Source: Pascua guehoae | Lineage: Eukaryota > Basidiomycota > Tremellomycetes > Trichosporonales > Trichosporonaceae | DNA length: 64,000 bases | Direction: 5' to 3' | Assembly: GCA_001600415.1 (NCBI GenBank) | Contig: BCJX01000008.1 | Location: forward strand, 681,679 to 745,678 | Part shown: in pieces, positions 24,957 through 37,800 of the stretch | Layout: each line of letters begins with the position of its first letter | How positions within the stretch are numbered: position 1 is the first letter of the stretch | The notes under the pieces: generated by a model | The model's input: the letters and a program-made list of their open reading frames with translations, nothing else | The model's database searches: none | What the model was told of the DNA's origin: nothing | Program-made: the position numbers and the translations under genes

Positions 24957-25061
24957 GAGCTGTCTGCTGCCACGACGGGGGGTCGAGGATGTGCGGGCTG
25001 GAATCTGGCGACGTGCTTGGTGCGATGTTCTCCCCGACTGTGACCCACGATTGTGCCATGC

Positions 25062-25181
25062 TGGAGCCCGTGTTGGAGCCCGTGTTGGAGCCCGTGTTGG
25101 AGCCCGTGTTGGAGCCCGTGTTGGAGCCCGTGTTGGAGCCCGTGTTCAAGCCTGTGTTCAAGCCCGTGTTCAAGGACGTGT
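25062..25181 (+). repeat. 12-bp tandem array, ten copies
   Basis: Seven perfect copies of tggagcccgtgt (25062..25145) are followed by three variants beginning tcaag (25146..25181). Because 12 is a multiple of three the array is open in several frames on both strands; one + frame reads repeated LEPV. No surrounding gene structure is supported. Confidence 0.9.
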
Positions 25182-25439
25182 TGGATGGCCTGTGCACCAT
25201 GCACGCGCTCCATGCATCAGGGCGTGCCCATTGCATTCTTCCAGTCCAGAACGACTTGGGCTCCAAAGTGGATGCCATATTCTTCCATGAGTCCGAGTTC
25301 CAACGTATTCCAGCCCAGAACGACTTGGTTTCCTCGGAATCTCCTTCCTCCATAAACCCCCAGTCCAGCAATCCATTCTGGACGACAGGGCTGCATGCAT
25401 GTTCGGCGGAATAAGCATAAGCCTAAGCTCCAGGTGCAG

Positions 25440-25690
25440 TACCAGGCTGCTCCATGAACCAAGCTGCTCCATGTGCCAGGGTGCTCCATGTGCCAGGCTG
25501 TTCACAGTGCCAGGCTGTTGACTGTGCCAGGCTGCTCCAAGCCGCTCCATGCTCAAGGTAACTCATGCTCAATGTAACTCATGCTCTACTCTATGCTCCA
25601 TGCTCTGCTCCATGCTCCACGCTCTATGCTCTGCTCCATGCTCCATGCTCTGCTCCATGCTCCATGCTGCATGCTCCACGCTGCTCCATC
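25440..25690 (+). repeat. Degenerate gctccatg-based repeats
   Basis: The segment consists largely of imperfect repeats of ctgctccatg, gtgccaggctg and catgctctgctc with periods of about 12-24 bp. On the reverse strand it gives a Met/Glu/Trp/His-rich periodic frame. Confidence 0.75.
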
Positions 25691-25940
25691 GACGCAACCA
25701 CCCCATCGACGAGCGGAGGTCGCCGACGACCTCGGTGACGGACTCGGTGACTCTGGAATGAGGCTGACCACGTTGGCCCCCAGCCGTACGCGGCATACCT
25801 GCTCCACACCACAGTGAATTCCACTGCAACGCGCCAACGCAAGACACTCGACCGCCACCGCATGTGCGCACCAGTTACTGATCGACAGACGCACGCTCCA
25901 CACGTTCCGCGTCCAGGCCGCGCCATGCCACGCCCCACTG

Positions 25941-25976
25941 CGCACACTGCGCACACTGCGCACACTGCGCACACTG
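25941..25976 (+). repeat. 9-bp tandem repeat, four copies
   Basis: Four perfect copies of cgcacactg. Confidence 0.9.
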
Positions 25977-27673
25977 CACTGCGCATGCCATGCGCGTTCC
26001 AGACTCTCTGGGCACGACGTCATCCGCGCTCGGGCCGGGGGGATGGTGTCACCCACATGTCGGGCAACTTTGCATTCTGCATTCTCCATGCTCGGCATTC
26101 CTCGGTGCTCCGAGTGAAACCTGCATTCCACCGCCGGGCAAGCGCGCACCATTCAACCGCGGCTAACGCAGATCGTGACATGTGTGCAGTGCATTCCCCG
26201 GCTCGTGCATGCGTGCATTCTTGTTGTTGTCTGATTCGGTACGTCTCCGACACCGGCGGCCACCGCCCATCACGGCGGTGGCCGCTCGCGTGGCATGTGG
26301 AACACGGAGCGGACGGAGGAGAATCGGTCTGGGCGTGGCAGAGTCTAGAACCGAGCTGGGAGTGCAGCATGGAACAAATGAATAAATGCATCGGGAGTGG
26401 GGAGTGGGGAGGTCTGATCTGGTTCATACCGCCCTCGGCCAACAGCTCACTGTCGTCGGGGGGCAGCTGTACCCAACGATGGCACGGGGGATACAGGCCA
26501 AGAAGCAGTGCCCGGTGGCAACGGACGCGGCTGCCTCTAACTCACCATCCTGGCAGCGTGTACGTGTGCGCGACCACGGTCCACAAGACCGAGCATGCTG
26601 ACACCCGAACTGACACGACTGTCACGCACACGACATCCTGATCTCTCAGGTCAGGACTCGTTGACGTCCCACGATGATCACCTCGATTGCCATCCATGTG
26701 CTCCCCTCGTGTGCACGTTACACGTTACTCTTCATGTGGCCCACCTCATCTCCATTCGGTCATAGCTCCTGTCCTAGCCTTGCATCTCTGGATCATAGCA
26801 CCTCTCATTCAACCATGTAGGAGCCCGAGTCTTGCAAACATGGCGCTATCCGTTTCCTCACGGACAGTTCACCCGCCAACGGTACTCATACTCACCTATC
26901 CGTGACTATCCGTGACCATTGACCAGTCCGTCGGCCAAGTGGAGCCGAGCGGCCAGACGGACGCACACACCAAATGGCCGATGCACGGCCACTAGCGTCG
27001 GTGAATGCGGCCCGTAATTGTTCTAGCCCAGGGCGCGGCATTAGTACGCCGAGTTTCGGCCCGGTCGACGTGTTCCGAGGCTGTGATAGCCGTCTCTGCC
27101 GTTGGTCAGGTATGGTCGCGGCGACTAAACTGGGTAGCTCGTGCATCGGGCTGTGGTTCTTTGTTGTGTGCTCCGTGGCGTGTCACTGATCGTTACGTTC
27201 GGGGTGAAATACGTTGAGTGTCCTGACAGTGGGGAGGGCTGGGGCGGCGGTTGCCGGTTTGTTCTCGGGCATGTGTATCAGCTCGGCTCTGGGACTTGGC
27301 CTACCCTCGCCCGCTATGGTGCGTCCACAACAGTGGCTAGACAACGGCTAGTACAGAGCTGTGGAGCTCTTTCGACACGTCTGCCGCGGTGGACACGGAC
27401 ATCGCGATAGCGGCCAGAATGGCATTATGGCTAGCGTCGGCGTTTGAACAGCTCCACAATGTATGTGATTACAGCCCGTGCAACGGGCGGGCCAGGTCAT
27501 TAATCTCATACTTTGGTCGCTAACGATACCATCCTGGATGCATCGGCCGTCCCTACAAAAGGAGCCCGAGCGGGCCACGCCTTTTTTTTGCCGTGACCTT
27601 GTGGAGGGGATGCGCCCCGAGTACTCCCCACAATGGGCAAGTCTTCGTGCCCGTCAGCTTGGTTGGGGCTCAT

Positions 27674-27718
27674 AGGTACGTCCGGAAAGTCTCGAGACTG
27701 CCACTTTGAGCTCGGTCT
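27674..27718 (+). repeat. Dispersed motif, copy C
   Basis: Fifteen codons read VRPESLETATLSSV-stop. Copies D and E encode near-identical peptides with different third codon positions, so this looks like protein-derived sequence rather than a simple DNA repeat. Confidence 0.55.
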
Positions 27719-28311
27719 AGCCGAGGTTGCGCGGATGCTCTAGACAATGCAATGCCGCAGCAAGTGCACACGCCGAGGTTCCTTGCTTGTTGTATCCCAC
27801 ATGTCCTGCGCTCCTCCCTGTATACTGTACCCCACCGTGCGCGTACCCGAGCTTAATTTGGTAGTCTCATGACTTTCGGACACACCTGTACATTGGCGAG
27901 AGTCGGAGCGCATGGTTTGGTCTTGATGTCCTGCATGGCCTGCTTTCTCGACTGCTGCAGTGGCTTTACACCGTGCTGAGCAATCCTCCGCTGAGCAATC
28001 CTCCGCTTTGCTATTCCAGCAGCACCTTCCATCCGTGCTTTGAGAACGTCGAAGCGATTCAGCAAACTCGTCCACCGATGCACCCACTTGTGACGTGTGT
28101 AGTTTGGAACGATGTCTGCCCCCATGGGTCATTTGGTATAGAACGGTGGTGCACATTCTCACACCCGATCAAACGGCAGCACAACTCTGATTTGCCTACG
28201 CCTAAAAACCTGCCTAAATGTTGGATGAGGTCGGGGGGGATTGATGAGACGCATTGGCAGTTGTATTGTCTTCAAGGCTAGTTCTCGAAACCCTCCTCCA
28301 ATTCATTGCTA

Positions 28312-28353
28312 CAGGTGCGACCGGAGACTATTGAGACTGTCACATTGAGCTCA
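28312..28353 (+). repeat. Dispersed motif, copy D
   Basis: It encodes QVRPETIETVTLSS in the same relative frame as copies C and E. It forms an inverted pair with copy E, about 210 bp apart. Confidence 0.6.
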
Positions 28354-28560
28354 TCCATGCTCGATAGTGAGCATGGACACTCGTTGCATCAACCCAATGG
28401 TATGAGTAGGAAGCTGTGCATCAGGGTAAGTTGCACCATATCATGCAATCTTGTACTATCCACCATGCACACCAAGGACCACAATGTCGAGGCAAGAGTG
28501 GGAGACTGCAGTCGCTACATCCTCCTGAAGTTCCTATGCCAGGCCCGGCATGCGTGCGAC

Positions 28561-28602
28561 AGAGCTCAATGTGGCAGTCTCAATACTTTCCGGTCGAACC
28601 TG
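28561..28602 (-). repeat. Dispersed motif, copy E
   Basis: Read on the minus strand it encodes QVRPESIETATLSS. Its DNA differs from copy D by a handful of substitutions, several of them silent. Confidence 0.6.
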
Positions 28603-29165
28603 TACTGCCTGTCGACAACGCAAGGCGGCCCATTTCTGCAGGGTCCTTGCCACTGTCGATGGATGGCTTACTTGGCACCGTCGACTACTTCACTTGCTTG
28701 TGTGTTCAAACGCTCAACGCGGAACTCATCCAACGTTGAAAGCGCCCGCACAAATTTCCCAGGTTGCAGCTGGTAGTCATCTTTTGTAACCAGATGCATA
28801 ATTCGCCAGGAGCATGGAACATGGAACAGTTGCCCATGGTCGCAGAGGTAGGTCGCAGAGTGGTGGCTTTGCGAGCCACGTGGAAAGTGATGTGTCATTA
28901 AATTTCGAATGTCTTATCACTTCCGCCACCCAGCTGTTGATTTTGAACTCAAACTTGGCATCTCTTGTGCGCCACCACTTGCGTACCTGCAACAAACCAG
29001 TCGCTCACCACCCATCTCATCCATCTCACCATCTACACTGCAGCACCCGCCTGCAGAAAACCAGCGCAACCTCTGCGGCTCGACATATACACCAATAGAT
29101 CTTGAAACTAGACTTCATACCAAAAGGCAGTCTTAAACGACCGCCCTCCTAGGACTTTGCCCACC

Positions 29166-31056
29166 ATGGTACGTACCCCGTTATCACCTCCACCTTCCCC
29201 GGCTAACACCTCTGCAGAAGATTAAGATGATCTCGCGGTCGTTGGACGACCATCTGCCATCATCGTGAGTGATACTTTTATGTCTGTCAATTGACCCCAG
29301 GTCCAATGCCCCGCACCCTCTGCAGCGCAACCTCGCGCCGCACCTGCACCCCTTTGCCAAGCCGCGCGAGTACACACGTGCGCTGACGGCGGCCAAGATG
29401 GAGCGCATGTTCGCCAAGCCGTTTGTCGACTCGCTCGGCGGCCACCAGGACGGTGTGTACTGTCTCGGCAAGGACCCTCGGCGTGTGTCGATTGTGGCGG
29501 CCGGCGGCGGTGACGGCGAGGTGATTGTGCACTCGCTGTCGCAGCGTCGGTCACTGCTCAAGATCAATGCGCACCAGGGCATGGTTGGCGGCGTGTGCTG
29601 GACCGCCGAGGCGCGGGACGGCAAGCGCGGGCTGGTGACGTGCGGCAAGCTCGACGGCACTGTCAAGATCTGGCGGTCGTCGGCGTTCACGCCTGGTCAG
29701 AAGATTGAGGAAGACGAGGAAGACGACACGCTCGATAAGGCCGGCGCCGTCGGCGAGGACGGAGACTTTGGCGACGACGACGACGACCTCGCCATGGACG
29801 AAAACAAGCGTGATGCTCGGGGGCTCAACCTCGAACCTTCCATGGTCTACACGAGCAAAAATGGGTTCAACAGCATCGACCACCACCGCAGCGACTCTGT
29901 GTTTGCGACTGCCTCGGGCGTCGTGCAGATCTGGGACGAGAACCGCAGTGCGCCCCTGTCCACGCTCCAGTTTGGCTCGGCGCACGAGACTATCACCGCC
30001 GTGCGCTTCAACCACAGCGAGACGAGCGTGCTCGCGTCCGTTGGTGGTGACCGTACCATGTGCCTGTACGACGTGAGGACGGGCAAGGCCGAGCGCCGAA
30101 TCATCATGAACTTCCGCTCAAATTCGCTCTCGTGGTGCCCCACACTACCCACCGTCATGCTCCTCGCCTCGGAAGACCACAATCTGTACACTTACGACAT
30201 TCGCAATCTCGCCACGCCCTCTCAAATCTACAAGGGTCACGTTGGCGGCGTCATGGGCTGTGATTGGAGTAAGTCAATTACCGCTATTGTCTGGCAAGGG
30301 GGAAGAGGCATCTGGTGGCGTTGTTCCTGGAACGCGCCGTTGTGGTCTGTGCGGGAGGTCATTTCTTCACCGCGACAAGACTTGTCCTCGACTATTCGTT
30401 GTCGTCCATATTGCTGACATCCAGGCCCGACTGGCGAGGAGTTTGTGTCAGGGAGCTACGACCGCACCGTCCGTCTCTGGAACCGCGACGCTGGCAAGTC
30501 GCGCGACGTCTACCACACCAAGCGCATGCAGCGGTGAGTCTTGTGTTTCGGGACAACTCGTACGGTGGCTGGTTGTTGCAACCCCCCCTCTCCCCCTACA
30601 TGCCCCGGCTTCTGGAGGTAAACAGGGCTGACCCCCAAAGTGTGTTTGATGTTACCTACACGCCCACTGCCGACTTTGTCCTCTCTGCGTCAGATGACGG
30701 CAATGTGCGGATATGGAAGGCCAAGGCGTCGCAAAAGTTGGGCCCAGTGTCGTCCAAGGAGCGTGCGGCTATGGAGTACCGCCAAAAGCTGGTCGAACAG
30801 TGGAAGACGTCCAAGGATGTTCGTCGTATCCACGAGAGCCGTCACGTGCCGCAGAACATTCACAATGCGGTCAAGCTCAAGCACGAAATGATCGAGTCAC
30901 GCAAGATCAAGGAGGACCGCCGGCGCAAGCACTCGCGTGCAGGCAAGGAGAAGCCAAAGGCAGAGCGCAAGAGTGAGTGGTGATGTGGCGGTGGTGGCTT
31001 CCATGCTAGTGTGTGCTAACATGTTTGCAGAAGCGGTCATTGTCGAGCAGAAGTGA
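29166..31056 (+). CDS. SOF1: SOF1 / DCAF13-type WD40 protein, U3 snoRNP-associated
   Basis: Six exons (29166..29168, 29218..29264, 29301..30268, 30425..30533, 30641..30972, 31031..31056) join to 494 residues, close to the usual family length. Exon 1 is just the start codon. The N-terminus MKIKMISRSLDD, then PHPLQRNLAPHLHPFAKPRE and KMERMFAKPFVDSLGGHQDG, is diagnostic for Sof1. WD repeats follow (e.g. GTVKIWRSS, GVVQIWDENRS, DRTMCLYDVRTG, DRTVRLWNRDAG, DGNVRIWKA). The Sof1 C-terminal module reads SSKERAAMEYRQKLVEQW and RHVPQNIHNAVKLKHEMIES, with a basic tail. An acidic insert (DEEDDTLDK, GDFGDDDDDLAMDE) lies between WD repeats. Known role: small-subunit processome factor for 18S rRNA maturation in the nucleolus. 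Confidence 0.95.
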
Positions 31057-31837
31057 GGCGCACCCATGTTGTACATTGCATGCCATTCTATCACCATCAG
31101 CATACCAGCCCAGCCCATCAGCTCATCACAAGCGTTACCAACTTTTTTTTTTTTGCGTCACGCAGTCGCATCTAGTCGCAGGGCGCGGTATGACAACAGG
31201 CAAAAAATCCCCAGCTGGATCTACGAGGCGTCCCCTCTAGTGGTCGAGGTGCTACAGACGTGTTGGACGGCGACGCCACCGAAGCCTGCGAGACCTTAAA
31301 AATGTTGGTGCGAACAAACGGGCCATGGGTCTCGAGCGCGTGGAAAGCGCCGAACTGATGGATTGAGGGGTGGCGTGAGGGTTTGTCTTGGTGGTCCGAG
31401 CGTGGCGTTTGGTGTAGTGGTAGAGTAAAGAGGCCCGAGCGTCAATCGACCAACAAGGCCCAACAGGCCAACAGCCATACGCGTCCAACACGGTCTCGGT
31501 CGTCAACAAACACTACCTACTCCAGTCATGCCTGCCTACCCCACACCGAGCCCCTCGTCATCCCCCTCATCCCCCTCGTTTGTCCCCTCGTGCCGGCGTA
31601 TGGCGTATCGCACCCGCCTTCCCCCCCCGCCGCCCGTCCCCTTCTTTGTCTTTGTCTTTGTCTTTGGTCAAAGCACTGACCACCTGGCACCAAACATCAC
31701 ACACATTCGCCTCTTCGCCTCCCCTCCGCCAGACACAAAAATCAATCACGACCCACTCCCACCCATCTCTCCTCTCCATCTCCCACTGACCGGCGCCACC
31801 ATTACATCCTGAGCTAGATACTCCCACCACCGTCCTC
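31057..31837. other. Intergenic, promoter of the giant gene
   Basis: This stretch holds the 3' flank of SOF1, a short T run near 31143-31154 and a C/T-rich leader (about 31540-31800) before the giant gene's start. No gene was seen. Confidence 0.5.
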
Positions 31838-34800
31838 ATGGCGTCCACGCCGCCGCTGTCGCCTACCCCGCGGCGGTGGCGTCCAGCTGGTGGACAACCG
31901 TCGCCGCTAGTCGAGGCATTGACAGTGCTCGCACACGCCAACGCCGAGGCCGACGACAAGCCCAGTCCGTCGCCGGGGCACTTGACTCCCACGCCTCGAG
32001 GCGTGCCCGACATCCGCACCACGTCGCCGTCACCACAGCGTCGTGGGACGGCGTCGGCGGCGGCGTTGGCAAGCGCTGCTCCCTCGTCGTCATCGGACAA
32101 GGGACACAGCTCTGGCAACGCCGTCGAGCCACACCGCACGGGCGACTCGTTATCCAAACAATACGACGACGTGCTTGCCCAGCTGGATGCCCTCGCCAAC
32201 CCATCCTTTGCCACCGGGAGCCCATCACAATCATCACACACATCCCCCATACACTCGCCCTCGCCCTCGACACCGTCCCACGCCTCTGGATTCGCCACCG
32301 CCATTGGCACCACCCCATCCATTCCCCCATCCACACCGCCACGCTCACGCACCCCCACCGCCAAACCCCCATCATCATTCACTGACACTTCCTCGCCACG
32401 CTCGGCACCATACACGGGCACCGAGTCGTCTGGCTCTGTCTCCCTATTCTCACCACCACGCTCCCCCGCCTCCTCGACATACCGCCCCCAACCCCTGTAT
32501 GGACTTGGTATCCGAATCCCCGACTCTATCCGCTCCCCGGACATTCTCGACACGGTCACTGAGCGCACCGAGCCGCTCAGCGACGCCAGCTCTAGGCCAC
32601 CACCAGTGCCCCCAAAGGTACCCCTGCCACCCTCGCCGATCAAGGATGGCAACAAGGCGCGTGCGACCGGTATTGGCACTGGCGCAGCACAGCCTCTAAA
32701 GGGACCACCCATCTCGCCTGCAAAGGGCAACAAGAGCAAGGCCAGCGAGCTCATCAAGATGTTTGAAAGCCGTGCCGAGTCGTCCCCCGCCTCGGCCTCG
32801 TCGACACCTCCATATCGACCCCGCTCGCCCCGCGCCCCACACGGCGCACCTATCGGCGGTCCCGTCGTCCCGCCGCCCGTTTCCCCGTCCAAGCTGAGCA
32901 AACCTGCAAAGCCGCTTGTCGACAGGAACAAGGATCTCCCACGGCCCCCCTCGCCCCGATCGTCGGTCAGCACCATGATCGCCTCGTGGCGCGCCAGGAC
33001 CGCCGAGGCAGAGACACCCGGTGCCGCCTCTGCGACAACGCCGGCTACTACCTCGTCTCTCACGCGCGAACGATCGTGGAATATGAGCATCCGCCGTCGC
33101 CGCCAGAACGAAGAGAACCGCGGTGCACTCGCAGAGCACTTAGAGGGCGACGAATGCGACGAGGGCCAACCGCCATTCCGCGACTCGCTCTACCTCGTCT
33201 CTGACGACGCGCTGCCCTTACCCCCCGATGAGCCCCCGCAAGACTCGCCCAAAATCTTCGAGGGCGAGGTGAGTACCGCGACACAAGACACTGTTGCCGT
33301 CCCTGCGCTTTCTGACCCCACCACAGCCAATCCGCACGGGCATCCTGTACTACCTCAACGTCCACGAAGACGTCACCCCAGACGCGTACCGCTGGATCGA
33401 GACAGATGCGCGACTCTACGCGAGCGGTCTCCAGCTCGCGTGGCGTAACGACGATGGCGGCATCGCCACCGTCACGCTTGACATTGAGTCGTGTGAAGGT
33501 ATGTCTAGTAGTAGTGTTTTTTTTGGGGCGGCGCATCTCAGTGCCAAGTGTGGCATTGTGGCGTCATGCATGTTTCGGGGAATGTGGCGCTGACACCAAA
33601 TGCAGAGGTGAGTTCGATGCTTTCTCCAAACAACCCACAGGCCGGCGACGATATTGGCGCCGATGCTGCCCGCCGCCAAGGCGATCTCGCCAATAGACTG
33701 GTGCCATTCAAGCTCGTGTACGACGATGGCATCGAGCGAGTGGGATGCGACTCTGCACGCGAGCGAGGTGAGTTGTTGTCCCGTTATTACGGCCTGTGGG
33801 CTTGTGACTAACACCAGTGCGCTGGGTGAATGCAATCTGGGACGTGCTCGAGAGCAGCCGTTCCTCAGGGTCGTCCCTTGTCCAGGCTCCATCACACCGC
33901 TCGCGTGCGAGTACAGGGAGTGGCTCGGCGTCGACGCGCTATTCGCGCGCCTCCGACCCCGGAGCGGTGGGCGGAACACCCCTCACGACGACAGACGACG
34001 CCGTCATTCCCACCGCGGGTGGAATGGCCGCCTCGCTCTTCTCGCGCGACTCGCGCCGCCTCGCACCTGGTCGCCGCTCCCTCCGCCGCATCGCGAGCGA
34101 CGCAGATATCCCATCTAGTCGCAGTGATGCCTCTGGGCCCATCCTCACGCGTGACGCGGCGCGTCCTGCATCGCGCGACTTCGCGTTTGCCCGTGGTATC
34201 CCTCCGCCACCGCTTTCAGAGCCGGAAGCGAGTGCGGGTGCCGTCGACGTCAAGGACCCAGCACTGTTGGCGTCCCCAGGCTCCGAAGCTCCCGTCACTG
34301 CCGTCGGGTCGTCGCCGTCCACTGTCGTCTCCAGCTCGGCCTTTGTATCCGTCTCGGGCTCGTCGGGCTCTCAGCCAGTAGCATCACCCCCATCCGAATC
34401 GTCCTCCTCGGTCTCGCCACCACCCAGCGCCGTGTCGTACGCAACTGCGGCAGCCTCGGGTCTCGGGTCGACTACGCGCAAGCTCCCCTCCGAACTGTCG
34501 ACAGTCTCGGGCCAGACTTTCCGCACCGCTGGAGCACCCCTTTCCCCCGCCTTGGGGCGTATCATGGGCTCGCCGTCGGGTTCTCGCCCAGGTTCACCAC
34601 GACGTATGCCGCGTGTCTCCGCGCGTGGATCCCCACGCCCCTCGACACCCGGGGGTAGCTTTACGACTGCACACGATCCACCTCCGTCGACAATTGCGCC
34701 GAGCTCAGCGATGGGTACGACCACGGGCTCGTTTGCCACTGCCCCGTCTTCCACATTGCGTAACATCGCCCCTTCGGCCACGGGAACAGCCACTGGTTCG

Positions 34801-37800
34801 TTTGCTACTGCCGCGTCTTCTACCGTGGGGACGACCACTGGCTCGTTTGCTACTGCTGCGCCCAGCGCCGTGGGAACGGCCACTGGCTCGTTCGCTACTG
34901 CTGCGCCATCTGCCGTGGGAACGACGACTGGCTCGTTTGCCACCGCTGCTTCTTCCGGAGTTGGATCGCGCAGCATAGCCCCTTCCACTTCAGCCGGCAC
35001 CTTTGGGACCCCCGCCGCGTCGACCGTCACCCTCGGAACACAAGCCACGCTGCGCACGGCACAATCAAGTACAGGCTCGGGTACATTCGACACTCCGGCC
35101 GCGTCTTCAGCGACCTTGGCCGCGCCTTCCACCATCGGCCCCTTTGATACTCCTGCCACGACGACGGGCACGTTTGGTACACCCGCCCCCTCGACGTTCA
35201 CGTTAGGCTCCACTACTGCTGCCGGGTTTAGGACACCTACCACGGGGACGAGCACGTTTGACACGCCGGCCACGCCCACGGCCACACTGCCCCCGACCAC
35301 AGTCTTCGACACGCCGTCGGGCTCGGTTGCGCCGAGCACTGCGACCTTTGGTACCGCTGCCGATCAGCAGTCCACTGTTGCGTCGAGCACTGCGTTTGGT
35401 ACTGCGGTTAACCGGGGTTCCACGATTGCCCCAAGCACGTTTGGCACCGCTGCCGATAGCGCGTCTACAGTTGCTCCGAGCACGGCCACGTTTGGCACTG
35501 CTATTAAGCGCGGGTCCACGATTGCCCCGAGCACAGCGACGTTTGGCACCGCCGCGGACCAGCAGTCTACAGTTGCGCCGAGCACCACCTTTGGCACTGC
35601 TGTCAACCGGGGTTCAACAATTGCCCCAAGCACGGCTACCTTTGGTACCGCCGCGGATCAACAGTCGACAGTTGCCCCAAGCTCTGCGACCTTTGGCACC
35701 GCTGCCGATCAGGCGTCTACTGTTGCGCCGAGCACTGCCTTTGGTACCGCCGTTAACCGGGGTTCCACGGTTGCAGCAAGCACGGCGACGTTTGGCACCG
35801 CGGACCAGCAGTCCACTGTTGCGCCGAGCACTGCGTTTGGTACTGCCGTTAACCCGGGTTCCGCGATTGCCCCGAGCACCACCTTTGGCACCGCGGCAGA
35901 CCAGCAGTCTACACTTGGTCCTAGTGCATTCGAGACTGCCACATCATCCGCAAGCTTTGGCACGCCCGCGGCGTCTTCTGCGAACTACCGCACACCTGCG
36001 AGCTCAGCAGTAAACTATCGCACCCCGGCAGCCTCGAGCGCAGACTACGGCACGCCTGGCGGTGCGCCTTCGACACTCCCACCCTCCACACCGTTTGGCA
36101 CACCTGCCGCGCCAACTGCGGTGACTGAGACTGCTTCGCTCTCCACCCCGACATTCGGTACCGCAGTGGCGCCCACTACGTCGCCTAGCGTCTCGACCCT
36201 CGTTGCACGTTTCGGCACACCTGCCGCATCATCCGGCTTTGGTTCTCTCGCAACTGCCAGGGAAGGTCCTTCGCCGTCGTCCTCATCAACCACCTACCCC
36301 AAACCCCCTGTGGCACTTCCCTCGTCGACGCCATCCGACTCTGACCAACGCCTCTACAATCTGGCACCCACTGACAATGGCTCCAGCTCCAAGCGCACAT
36401 TGGCCCGCTCCCCGACCTCTGGTGGATGGGAAGGCGCGTCTGCATCTGACCTGGCATCTGCAGAGCGCAGCTTGCGAGCGGTACTCGGCCCCACTGTCCC
36501 CCAAGTGACGCTCACTGGAGCGACACCGCAGCACACTGGTGCCTCTGTCCATCCTCCGCGTCCCGCTAGCCCGTTAAGCCCCTCGGCATCGGCACCTACT
36601 ACGCCATGGACATCCTCAGAGTCGTCGCGAGCTGCGGTCCCCTCGGGCTCGAGTGTGCGTTCCTCGCCACCACCCCTCATTCGGTACACGCTCTATGACC
36701 GACCCATGTCCTCCCCGCCCCGTGCACCGAGCACAATGGTCGAGCTCAGCCCGACAGACTCAGTCTCTGTCCGCGGGACTCCTCGTATCCAGCATCGCGA
36801 GCGTGAGCCAGAACCTGAACGCGAGCGCCAGCGCGAGCGCGAGGGCAGCCAGACACCACGCTTGCGTGACTTTGCTGCTCCTCCGCAGGCTACCGAATAT
36901 GCCACGGCGACGCAGCCCTCGATGTCGGCATCGTTCGATACTCCGGCACCAACCACGGGCAGTGCGTATGCGAGCGCGAGCGCTCCCGAGTCTTTCGGTA
37001 CCGCCCAGCCGTTGTCAACCGCTTTCGGCACAGCACACACCCCCGAGACACTCGCCACTGCGCAAGGTAGTGCGTATGGAACTGCACCACCGGCTAGTGA
37101 TCCTTCCCGTAGCGCATACGACACGGCACCCCCTGCCAGCTCGTATGGCACTGCTCCGCCTGCGAGCCACCTGGCAAGCGGGTACGGCACTGCCCCTCCT
37201 GCCAGCTCGTATGGCACGGCGGCGCCGCCTCAAAGCGGCTACGCCACCCCGCAGACCTACGAGACGCCGCGTACAGCATATGGCACGGCGGCGCCTGGAA
37301 CCGAGGCTGGATACGCTACACCGGCTCTGCAGAGCCAGTACACGTCGGCGCCTTCGGGGAGCACACACGCGCCTTCCCAGCTCCCGCAGACGTCGGACGC
37401 CTCTTCGCCAGCCAAGTCGTCTTCCAAGGAGTCATCGGTCACTGTGCGGCCCCCACCTGCAGCTAGAGCTGGCGGGCCACCGTCTTACGGCTCGGGTTCG
37501 AGCTCAAGCTCGAGCACGGTTAGCCGGTCTTCTCAACCCCCCGTGTCGGCCAGTTCGACTCATCAGTCCCACCTTGTGTCGCAGGCCCCGGCTTCGCGAC
37601 AGTCTCCAGCGCCAGAGTCGGTTTCGTCGCGGCCACCCTACACGTCGTCGCTCCCCTCGCACCAGTCTAACATCTCGTACCCCGCCTCGACAGGCTCATC
37701 CGGACGCTCTGGACCGTCCACAGGGTCGTCGCCTTATGCCACCCCGCCTACGGGCTCCACGCCGTCCATGTCAACACCAACCTCGTCAATGTACGCCTCA

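Larger units (their letters stand above)
19543..29165. other. 9.6-kb gene-poor, repeat-bearing block
   Basis: No gene could be supported. The left end is promoter and 5' UTR of the Ser/Arg-rich gene, including a GA run (about 19880-19900). The rest contains poly-T and poly-C tracts, several tandem arrays and three dispersed-motif copies. Open frames of 100-270 codons exist (e.g. + 25814..26641, + 28306..28776, - 27740..28162), but they lack recognisable domains and often coincide with repeats. A leftward frame at 28125..27853 (HKWVHRWTSLLNRFDVLKAR) has a helix-turn-helix-like look, but evidence for a transposase is too thin. The last few hundred bases should hold the SOF1 promoter. Confidence 0.45.

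Noticed and set aside
25586..26152. Minus-strand frame rich in MEQSMEHG repeats
   Set aside because: Composed almost entirely of the gctccatg DNA repeat; no independent coding evidence.
27853..28125. Helix-turn-helix-like leftward frame resembling a transposase DNA-binding region
   Set aside because: Only a loose W..R...LK.R resemblance; no DDE motifs, no terminal inverted repeats identified.
31567..33090. A 507-codon minus-strand frame opposite the giant gene's first exon
   Set aside because: Antisense shadow of a GC-rich Ser/Pro coding exon; no motif and no splice structure.
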